From Oscillospiraceae bacterium (GTDB taxonomy: Bacteria > Bacillota > Clostridia > Oscillospirales > Oscillospiraceae): 11,274 nucleotides of DNA. The stretch lies in contig WRMX01000096.1 in NCBI GenBank assembly GCA_009776905.1, positions 1 through 11,274 of the forward strand. The letters run 5' to 3'. The notes under the pieces are model-generated. The model saw only the letters and a list, made by a program, of their open reading frames with translations, was not told the origin of the DNA and made no database searches. This document shows, in pieces, positions 6,379 to 11,274 of the stretch. The stretch's first letter is position 1. Every line of letters starts with the position of its first letter. The translations under genes were made by a program, and so were the position numbers.

Positions 6379-6397
6379 CTTGCGGACCCACCGCAAG
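6379..6397 (+). promoter_or_regulatory. Leader hairpin upstream of the deaminase
   Basis: CTTGCGG (6379-6385) and CCGCAAG (6391-6397) form a perfect seven-pair stem with loop ACCCA, right after the predicted transcription start. It is too short for a known SAM or SAH riboswitch by itself. It could stabilise the message or bind a regulator. GGGAGG (6414-6419) follows as the ribosome site. Confidence 0.45.
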
Positions 6398-6429
6398 CAT
6401 AATACATTACATCGGGAGGTGTTGGTGGT

Positions 6430-7857
6430 TTGAATCTCCTTATTAGAGATATTCTAGCTGTTTTGCCCGGGGGCGCGGAGGTCTGTTCCGTTTATATTTG
6501 CGATGGTGTCATCGCGTCCACGTCGACCGTGCCCAAGGGGTTTAAAGCCGACAAGATAATATTCGGCAATGGAAAGATGCTTATACCGGGGCTCGTCAAC
6601 GCGCATACCCATGCGGCGATGTCCATTTTCCGCAGTTGCGCCGACGATCTTTTGTTCAACGAATGGCTTTTCGGCAAAATCCAGCCGATGGAGGACCTGC
6701 TTTGCGGCGATGACTGCTATTGGGGGATCATGCTTGCGGCCTTGGAAATGTTGCGCACCGGCACGACTTCGTTCATTGATATGTACTATTTCACCGATGA
6801 AAGCGCGCGGGCCATTCTGGAGTCCGGCATCAGGTGCGTTTTTTCGCGCGGGATCGCGGGCGACGCCGATGTCGTTGAGTCGAAGCTGCGCACGGCCATC
6901 GACGAGATCGACAGGTGGAGCGGCAATGGGAGCGGAGTTGCGAGCGCTGACGGGAGCGGCAGCGCGGGTACCAACGGGAGCGGCAGCGTGGGTGCTGACG
7001 GGAGCAATTATTCGACTGGAGATGGCAGTATTGCGAGCGGAAATAGCAGCATTGCACTCGGAGATGGCAGCAACATTGCGAACGACAAGGGCAGGCTCAC
7101 GTTCATGCTCGGGCCGCACGCGCCATACACATGCGACGAGGGGTTCCAGCGCGAGGTCGCGGCTGAAGCCGCGAGGCGGGGCATCCCCATTAACACACAT
7201 CTTGCGGAGAGCCTGGCGGAGATCGACACGATTAAAGAACGCTATGGCTGCACGCCTATTGAGCTTGTCGACAGAAACGGGCTTTTGACGGAGACGACCG
7301 TCGCGGCGCATTGCGTGCACCTCAGCGATAGCGATATCCGCCTTTTGGCGGAGCGCGGGGTCAACGTCGTCACGAATCCCGTGAGCAACCTGAAGCTCGC
7401 GAATGGCATCGCGCCCGTGATGAAGATGCGCGAAGCCGGGGTGAAGCTCGCCCTCGGGACGGACAGCGCCGCCAGCAACAATTCGCTCAATATGTTCCGC
7501 GACCTGGCGATGCTCGCTTTGATACATAAGGGCGCCAACCATGATGCGCTGGCGATCACCGCGCGCGAAGGGTTCGAGATGGCGACCGTGCACGGCGCGC
7601 GGGCGATGGGGCACGACGATCTCGGGGAAATCAGGCAGGGGGCGATAGCGGACCTTGCCGTCATCGACCTCGACAGGCCGAACATGCAGCCGCTGAACGA
7701 TCCTGTCGCCGCGCTCGCGTATTCGGCGAATGGCAGCGAGGTGGAGACGGTCATGGTCGGAGGCGATGTTTTGATGGAGAACGGCGAGTTTTTGACCATC
7801 GACAAGGACAGGGTCTACCATGAGATTTCCGCGATTTGCAAGAGGCTCGGGATGTAA
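6430..7857 (+). CDS. mtaD: 5'-methylthioadenosine/S-adenosylhomocysteine deaminase
   Basis: This amidohydrolase removes the amino group from the adenine of SAH, methylthioadenosine or related nucleosides. The 475-residue product has the metal and active-site motifs in order: NAHTHAAM (57-64, His59/His61), GPHAPYTC (228-235), NTHLAES with His257 and Glu260, AAHCVHLSD (292-300), and GTDSAASNN with Asp345. The C-terminal VIDLDRPNMQP and VMVGGDVLMENGE segments complete the composite beta domain. An unusual Gly/Ser/Asn-rich stretch at about residues 163-219 interrupts the barrel and largely explains why it exceeds the usual length of about 430. The start is TTG at 6430, ten bases after GGGAGG; no in-frame ATG fits. 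The SAH hydrolase gene follows after a 296-base gap containing repeats. Distinguishing it from other amidohydrolases of the SsnA/TrzN group relies on context. Confidence 0.87.
   Translation: MNLLIRDILAVLPGGAEVCSVYICDGVIASTSTVPKGFKADKIIFGNGKMLIPGLVNAHTHAAMSIFRSCADDLLFNEWLFGKIQPMEDLLCGDDCYWGIMLAALEMLRTGTTSFIDMYYFTDESARAILESGIRCVFSRGIAGDADVVESKLRTAIDEIDRWSGNGSGVASADGSGSAGTNGSGSVGADGSNYSTGDGSIASGNSSIALGDGSNIANDKGRLTFMLGPHAPYTCDEGFQREVAAEAARRGIPINTHLAESLAEIDTIKERYGCTPIELVDRNGLLTETTVAAHCVHLSDSDIRLLAERGVNVVTNPVSNLKLANGIAPVMKMREAGVKLALGTDSAASNNSLNMFRDLAMLALIHKGANHDALAITAREGFEMATVHGARAMGHDDLGEIRQGAIADLAVIDLDRPNMQPLNDPVAALAYSANGSEVETVMVGGDVLMENGEFLTIDKDRVYHEISAICKRLGM
6916..7086 (+). repeat. Gly/Ser-rich insert coded by degenerate repeats
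   Basis: The DNA coding residues 163-219 of the deaminase repeats short units such as GGGAGCGGCAGCG and GAGATGGCAGCA. They give peptides like GSGSAG, GSGSVG and GDGS. It lies between the helix ending EIDRW and the conserved strand RLTFMLGPH, so it probably forms a surface loop that does not disturb the core. Confidence 0.8.
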
Positions 7858-7999
7858 ACGCTTGAAAGCGCTTGATACCTCAGGATTAAGATCCTTCGCT
7901 GCGCTCAGGATGACAATAATTGTAGATTTTGCTTTGATTGTTGTCTAATCCCAAGCAGCGAATGAGGTGACACATATAAGTAGTTGCGAACGATGGAAC
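7858..7999. other. Intergenic palindromes between mtaD and ahcY
   Basis: This stretch holds three short inverted repeats and no gene. AAGCGCTT is a palindrome near 7866-7873. ATCCT (7891-7895) and AGGAT (7907-7911) flank TCGCTGCGCTC, a type of short repeat I recall as scattered in many bacterial genomes. GACAATAAT and ATTGTTGTC near 7912-7947 pair with one mismatch. None is followed by a T-run, so no terminator is called. Confidence 0.5.
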
Positions 8000-8131
8000 C
8001 CGCAGCGAAGCTGCGTGAGGGACAAGCGAGTAGCGCGAACTTCCATCCCACGATACTCTGTTTCGCGGGGACCCCGGAAGATTTCGCTCGTCAGCGAGCT
8101 ATCCCGATGGGTTGTGGGCGAAGACCACGTT
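8000..8131 (-). repeat. Dispersed structured repeat, copy B
   Basis: This is an inverted copy of the left part of copy A. It shares the hairpin CGCAGC/GCTGCG (8001-8015, loop GAA instead of TAC), then GGGACAAGCGAGTAG, TTTCGCTCGT, AGCT, TCCCGATGGGTTGTGG and CCACGTT. Where copy A has the five-base loop of the GAGCGAA hairpin, copy B carries about 42 extra bases (roughly 8039-8081). These are themselves paired at their ends (CTTCC/GGAAG) and contain GGGGACCCC. It occupies the gap just upstream of the ahcY ribosome site. Confidence 0.78.
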
Positions 8132-8153
8132 ATAGAAAGGAATGACAGCGAAC

Positions 8154-9425
8154 ATGAGTCAAGTCAGGGATTTGCAGCTTGCCGCATCGGGCGAGAGAAA
8201 GATTGAGTGGGCGTGGAGGCACATGCCGTTGCTGCGCGCGCTGAAGGAGGATTTCGAGAGGACGCTGCCTTTCAAGGGCGTCAAGATCACGCTGTCGGTG
8301 CACATGGAGGCAAAGACCGCATGCCTTTGCCGCACATTCGCCGCAGGAGGCGCGGAGATGCACGCCACCGGGTGCAACCCCCTGTCGACGCAGGACGACG
8401 TCGCCGCCGCGCTTGCCGCCGGGGGCATGGATGTTTATGCCTGGCACGGGGCGACTGCGGAGGAATACCACCGGCATCTGACGATGGCGCTCGAATCCGG
8501 GCCGAACATCATCATTGACGATGGGGGAGACCTGGTGAATATCATGCATACGCAGCTGCAGCACCTAATCCCGGGGGTCTTCGGCGGCTGCGAGGAGACG
8601 ACGACCGGCATCAAGCGGCTGTATTCCATGGCGGGTGAAGGCACGTTGAGGTTCCCGATGATCGCCGTCAACAACGCCAACTGCAAATATCTTTTTGACA
8701 ACAGATACGGCACGGGCCAGTCCGTATGGGACGGGATCAACCGGACGACCAATCTCATCGTTGCCGGAAAGAACGTCGTGATAGCGGGATATGGGTGGTG
8801 CGGCAAGGGCATCGCAATGCGCGCCAAAGGGTTTGGCGCGAGGGTGGTTATCACTGAAATTAACCCCGTGAAGGCTCTGGAGGCGATGATGGACGGCTTT
8901 GACGTCATGCCGATGGAGCAGGCGGCGGAGATCGGCGACTTGTTCATTACCGCGACGGGGTGCATGGGGGTCATAACGGAGCGGCATTTCGGCATTATGA
9001 AAGAGGGCGCGGTCTTGTGCAACGCGGGACACTTCAATGTAGAGGTCGACGTCGCATGGCTCGACGGGCATGCCGCGAAGAGGGAACAGAAGCCGAACAT
9101 CATGGGGTATACCTTGGAGAGCGGGAAGACGCTGTTCGTCCTTGCGGAGGGGAGGCTCGTCAACCTCGCTTCCGGCGATGGGCATCCCGTGGAGATAATG
9201 GACATGAGCTTTGCCATCCAGGCGCTTTCGGCGCGTTATATCGCAGAGAACCATGGGTCATTGGCGGTTGGCGTCATCCCCGTTCCGGAAGAGATCGACT
9301 TCAGCGTCGCGCAAAAAAAGCTCGCGGCTTGCGGGCTTTCGATAGATACGTTGACGTATGAGCAGGAGAAATATTTAACGTGGGGGCTCCACCCCCACAA
9401 CCCGGACGCCGCGCGCTACGGCTAA
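8154..9425 (+). CDS. ahcY: S-adenosylhomocysteine hydrolase
   Basis: The enzyme reversibly splits SAH into homocysteine and adenosine using bound NAD, removing the inhibitor left by methyltransferases. The 423-residue protein is of the short type that lacks the extra internal segment of animal enzymes. Visible landmarks are SVHMEAKTA (48-56, His50), NPLSTQDDVAAAL (75-87), YAWHGAT (95-101), IDDGGDL (121-127), CEETTTG (146-152), NCKYLFDNRYG (176-186, Lys178 and Asp182), the NAD loop GYGWCGKG (212-219), CNAGHFNVEVD (289-299, His292) and LASGDGHPVEIMDMSF (338-353). The ATG at 8154 is preferred: AAAGGA lies 12 bases upstream, whereas the ATG at 8142 directly abuts it. The protein ends with an atypical Pro/His-containing tail (GLHPHNPDAARYG). 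Repeat copy C begins exactly at the stop codon. Confidence 0.96.
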   Translation: MSQVRDLQLAASGERKIEWAWRHMPLLRALKEDFERTLPFKGVKITLSVHMEAKTACLCRTFAAGGAEMHATGCNPLSTQDDVAAALAAGGMDVYAWHGATAEEYHRHLTMALESGPNIIIDDGGDLVNIMHTQLQHLIPGVFGGCEETTTGIKRLYSMAGEGTLRFPMIAVNNANCKYLFDNRYGTGQSVWDGINRTTNLIVAGKNVVIAGYGWCGKGIAMRAKGFGARVVITEINPVKALEAMMDGFDVMPMEQAAEIGDLFITATGCMGVITERHFGIMKEGAVLCNAGHFNVEVDVAWLDGHAAKREQKPNIMGYTLESGKTLFVLAEGRLVNLASGDGHPVEIMDMSFAIQALSARYIAENHGSLAVGVIPVPEEIDFSVAQKKLAACGLSIDTLTYEQEKYLTWGLHPHNPDAARYG

Positions 9426-9558
9426 TTCGCTCTACGGCCGAAATGAATTCGGCCTGCGAATTTTGCCTCCGCACCGGCGCACCGCGCTTCGCGCGGCGAT
9501 AGTAACTGACGGATGAAATTAACTCGTTCTTTGTTTGCGCGGTGAGTCCGTCAGTTAC
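9425..9558 (+). repeat. Dispersed structured repeat, copy C
   Basis: This copy matches the right part of copy A in the same orientation. It has the hairpin GGCCGAA (9436-9442) / TTCGGCC (9448-9454) with the same loop ATGAA, then GCACCGCGCTTCGCGCGGCGA (stem CCGCGC/GCGCGG), and a long perfect 12-pair stem with arms 9502-9513 and 9547-9558 around a 33-base loop. It lacks the ACAACCCATCGGG module that A and B share. It starts at the last base of the ahcY stop codon and could help end that transcript, though no T-run follows. The rest of the gap to 9644 holds nothing else clear. Confidence 0.8.
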
Positions 9559-9644
9559 CTTTCAACCTGGAATCTCGACTAGCATGCCCGGGCGTGGACA
9601 GCAGGCCATCGATTTGTTCCGAGAAATGGAGTAGCAGTAGACCA

Positions 9645-10751
9645 ATGAAGAAAATAATGCTTGTTTTCGGCACGAGGCCGGAAGCGATAAAGATGTGCCC
9701 GCTGGTCCTCGAACTGCGCGGGAGGACGGACATGTTCGAGACTGTCGTCTGCGTCACCGGCCAGCACCGCGAGATGCTGGATTCCGTGCTTGAAACGTTC
9801 AATGTCGTTCCCGACCATGATATGTCGATTATGGACAGCGGGCAGACGCTATTTGACATTACCGCCAAAGTTATGGCGGGGATGCGTAGGGTGCTCGACG
9901 TCGAAAAGCCCGATGTCGTCCTTGTCCACGGCGACACCACCACGTCGTTCGCAGCCGCTCTGGCATGCTTTTATGCCGGCATTCGCGTTGGCCACGTCGA
10001 GGCCGGCTTGCGGACATACAACATTGATTCGCCATATCCCGAGGAGTTCAACCGCCAGGCTGTCGATATCGTTTCCGTGCTCAGCTTCGCGCCGACGGAA
10101 GCGTCTCGAGCCAATTTGCTCCGCGAGGGGAAGCTGGCGGAAACAATATTCGTAACGGGAAACACGGGCATAGATGCGCTGAAGACGACCGTCCGGGCGG
10201 ATTTTTCGCATCATTTACTGGAATGGGCCGCCGGTTCGCGACTGGTCGTTATGACCGCGCACAGGCACGAGAATCTAGGCGAGCCGATGCACCGGTTTTT
10301 CAGGGCGATACGCAGGGTCGTCGATGAATTCGACGATGTGAAGGTGATATACTCCGTCCATTTGAATCCCGTTGTCGGGCAGGCTGCGGAGAGCGAGCTT
10401 GGGGAGCATCCGCGCATACGCTTGATCAGCCCGCCGCTCGATGTGATACCGTTTCACAACTTCCTCGCGAGGGCGCACCTGATACTGACGGACAGCGGGG
10501 GCATCCAGGAGGAAGCCCCGTCGCTCGGCAAACCCGTGCTCGTGCTGCGCGACACGACCGAGCGGCCGGAGGGCATCGAGGCGGGGACGCTCAAGCTTGT
10601 CGGCACGGGCGAGGAGTCCGTTTACGATGGGTTCAAGCTGCTGTTGACAGATGTGGTGCTGTATGAGAAAATGAGCGCAGCGTCCAACCCATATGGCGAC
10701 GGCCTCGCGTCGAAGCGAATAGCGGATATATTAGCCGAGAAAATACGATGA
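9645..10751 (+). CDS. wecB: UDP-N-acetylglucosamine 2-epimerase (non-hydrolysing)
   Basis: The enzyme interconverts UDP-GlcNAc and UDP-ManNAc in the cytoplasm, feeding teichoic acid linkage units, capsule or other surface glycans (also called mnaA in Gram-positives). The 368-residue length is typical. Visible motifs are MLVFGTRPEAIKM (5-17), VTGQHREML (37-45), VHGDTTTSFAAALACFY (94-110, Asp97), VGHVEAGLRT (115-124, Glu119), YPEEFNRQAVD (131-141), TGNTGIDAL (171-179), MTAHRHENLG (203-212, His206), TDSGGIQEEAPSLGKPVLVLR (282-302) and TERPEG (305-310). The ATG at 9645 begins the family's usual MKKI start; a GTG at 9594 would add 17 unrelated residues. GGAG lies 13 bases upstream, a weak site. 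It is separated from ahcY by repeat copy C, so the two may not be cotranscribed. Confidence 0.96.
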   Translation: MKKIMLVFGTRPEAIKMCPLVLELRGRTDMFETVVCVTGQHREMLDSVLETFNVVPDHDMSIMDSGQTLFDITAKVMAGMRRVLDVEKPDVVLVHGDTTTSFAAALACFYAGIRVGHVEAGLRTYNIDSPYPEEFNRQAVDIVSVLSFAPTEASRANLLREGKLAETIFVTGNTGIDALKTTVRADFSHHLLEWAAGSRLVVMTAHRHENLGEPMHRFFRAIRRVVDEFDDVKVIYSVHLNPVVGQAAESELGEHPRIRLISPPLDVIPFHNFLARAHLILTDSGGIQEEAPSLGKPVLVLRDTTERPEGIEAGTLKLVGTGEESVYDGFKLLLTDVVLYEKMSAASNPYGDGLASKRIADILAEKIR

Positions 10752-10783
10752 TGGCGTTAGCTTCGCAGCGCGCCGGCCATCAT
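10748..10783 (+). terminator. Possible terminator hairpin after the epimerase
   Basis: ATGATGGC (10748-10755) and GCCATCAT (10776-10783) pair perfectly across the stop codon, with a further inner pairing (GCT/AGC) in the loop. The first T-run (GGTTTTTA) comes about 14 bases after the stem, so it is a poor intrinsic terminator. It may simply mark the message end. Confidence 0.35.
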
Positions 10784-10816
10784 GCGAAAGGCAAATGGTT
10801 TTTACCCAGGAGTAGA

Positions 10817-10858
10817 GCCCTGAACACCGCGCCTTTGTAACACATCGCGCGGCGGGGC
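10817..10858. promoter_or_regulatory. Two-part inverted repeat upstream of the UroD-like gene
   Basis: CCGCGC (10827-10832) and GCGCGG (10847-10852) form an inner stem, and GCCC (10817-10820) can pair with GGGC (10855-10858) outside it. It lies about 45 bases before the next start codon. It could be a terminator without a T-run, an operator, or part of another repeat. Confidence 0.3.
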
Positions 10859-10881
10859 CTCACATTGGTAATATGAAATTT

Positions 10882-10897
10882 TATAATTTACAGGAGG
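10882..10897 (+). promoter_or_regulatory. -10-like box and strong ribosome site
   Basis: A TATAAT occurs at 10882-10887, but no good -35 box lies 16-18 bases upstream (TTGGTA at 10865 is only 11 away), and it is very close to the start codon. AGGAGG (10892-10897) lies seven bases before the ATG at 10905 and firmly sets that start. Confidence 0.45.
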
Positions 10898-10904
10898 ATT
10901 CATC

Positions 10905-11274
10905 ATGGCAGTACCGGCATACGACCCCAAAGAATTGACGGTGGTGGGAGAGATTCCGCCCAGGTTCGGCATTGGGTTGCCGATCCCAATCTACAGCTAC
11001 CCCGTGACGCCGAAGGAAGCGTTCAAGGCGATGGTCCAGCGCCAGCCCGTGTGGCAAATCTCCGGCATCGAGAGCAAGATTTTCGCGCCCAAGCTTCTGC
11101 CCGACAACGTCGCCCGCGCGATGGTCATACAGGAGGAGCCGTTCGACAACCTCAACGATGGCGGCGGCAAGGACATGTTCGGCTTGGAGTGGGAATATAT
11201 CGCCCAGGTCGGCGGTTCGATGATCCGCCCGGGCAAGCCGTTCCTCGAGGACGCCAACGAGTGGTATGACAAAG
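10905..11274 (+). CDS. UroD-family methyltransferase-like protein (partial)
   Basis: Only the first 123 codons are in the window; the frame is open at the right edge. The sequence begins MAVPAYDPKELTVVG and includes TPKEAFKAMVQRQPVW, a segment that recalls the helix opening uroporphyrinogen decarboxylase-related proteins. Later come DMFGLEWEYIAQVGGSM and RPGKPFLEDANEW. The pattern of an FG-(hydrophobic)-EW segment followed by GGSM and RPG-PFLED is one I recall from UroD-like proteins of anaerobes, a superfamily that includes corrinoid methyltransferases (MtaA/CmuA type). The catalytic C-terminal half and any metal-binding residues are not visible, so neither substrate nor activity can be assigned. 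The start is well supported by AGGAGG. The upstream gap of 153 bases suggests a separate transcription unit. Confidence 0.6.
   Translation, partial: MAVPAYDPKELTVVGEIPPRFGIGLPIPIYSYPVTPKEAFKAMVQRQPVWQISGIESKIFAPKLLPDNVARAMVIQEEPFDNLNDGGGKDMFGLEWEYIAQVGGSMIRPGKPFLEDANEWYDK

Noticed and set aside
6454..7821. 455-codon minus-strand frame opposite the deaminase gene
   Set aside because: It is a long antisense shadow caused by the GC-rich codon pattern of mtaD; the plus frame has all the amidohydrolase motifs and the ribosome site.
7858..8153. CRISPR array among the short repeats before ahcY
   Set aside because: The repeats are different palindromes without regular spacing or a constant direct repeat.
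8435..9217. 260-codon minus-strand frame opposite ahcY
   Set aside because: It is an antisense shadow of the strongly conserved SAH hydrolase gene.
9502..9558. Long stem as an intrinsic terminator for ahcY
   Set aside because: The loop is 33 bases and no T-run follows; the same structure occurs away from a gene end in copy A, so it is better explained as part of the repeat.

Overview
This looks like bacterial chromosome of mixed base composition. Most genes are GC-rich, and one AT-richer block lies near positions 300-2490. Strong Shine-Dalgarno sites (for example AGGAGG before 10905 and GGGAGG before 6430), sigma-70-type promoters, a DHHW/MBOAT acetylation pair, a methylthioadenosine/SAH deaminase next to a short-type SAH hydrolase, and a UroD-family methyltransferase-like gene suggest an anaerobic Gram-positive lineage, most likely Clostridia-like. 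That is inference; nothing here fixes the taxon.

Layout. Positions 1-430 hold a GC-rich tandem repeat, a long structured repeat (copy A), and a strong orphan ribosome site with a 26-codon ORF running into the end of the next gene. The minus strand from 6210 back to 430 carries, in transcription order: an MBOAT O-acyltransferase, a DHHW (AlgJ/AlgX-like) protein with a Gln/Pro linker, a ProX/YbaK-type prolyl-tRNA editing protein, a membrane-anchored protein of unknown function, a possible gene remnant, and a solitary cytosine-5 DNA methyltransferase with its own promoter. A divergent promoter region (about 6297-6368) separates these from the plus-strand genes: an SAH/MTA deaminase (mtaD-like), SAH hydrolase (ahcY), UDP-GlcNAc 2-epimerase (wecB/mnaA), and the start of a UroD-family protein cut by the window end.

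How the genes fit together. MBOAT and DHHW probably form an acetyl-transfer pair that O-acetylates an extracellular polymer, and the epimerase supplies UDP-ManNAc for cell-surface glycans. MtaD and AhcY both consume SAH, the product of SAM-dependent methylation, including that done by the DNA methyltransferase.

The most interesting non-coding signal is a three-copy dispersed repeat (A about 117-287, B about 8000-8131, C about 9425-9558). Its hairpin arms differ between copies but keep pairing through compensatory changes, and one copy carries extra sequence inside a hairpin loop. A second is a hairpin ending in GTGTCAA just before the MBOAT gene that resembles an IS200/IS605 right end with no transposase nearby.
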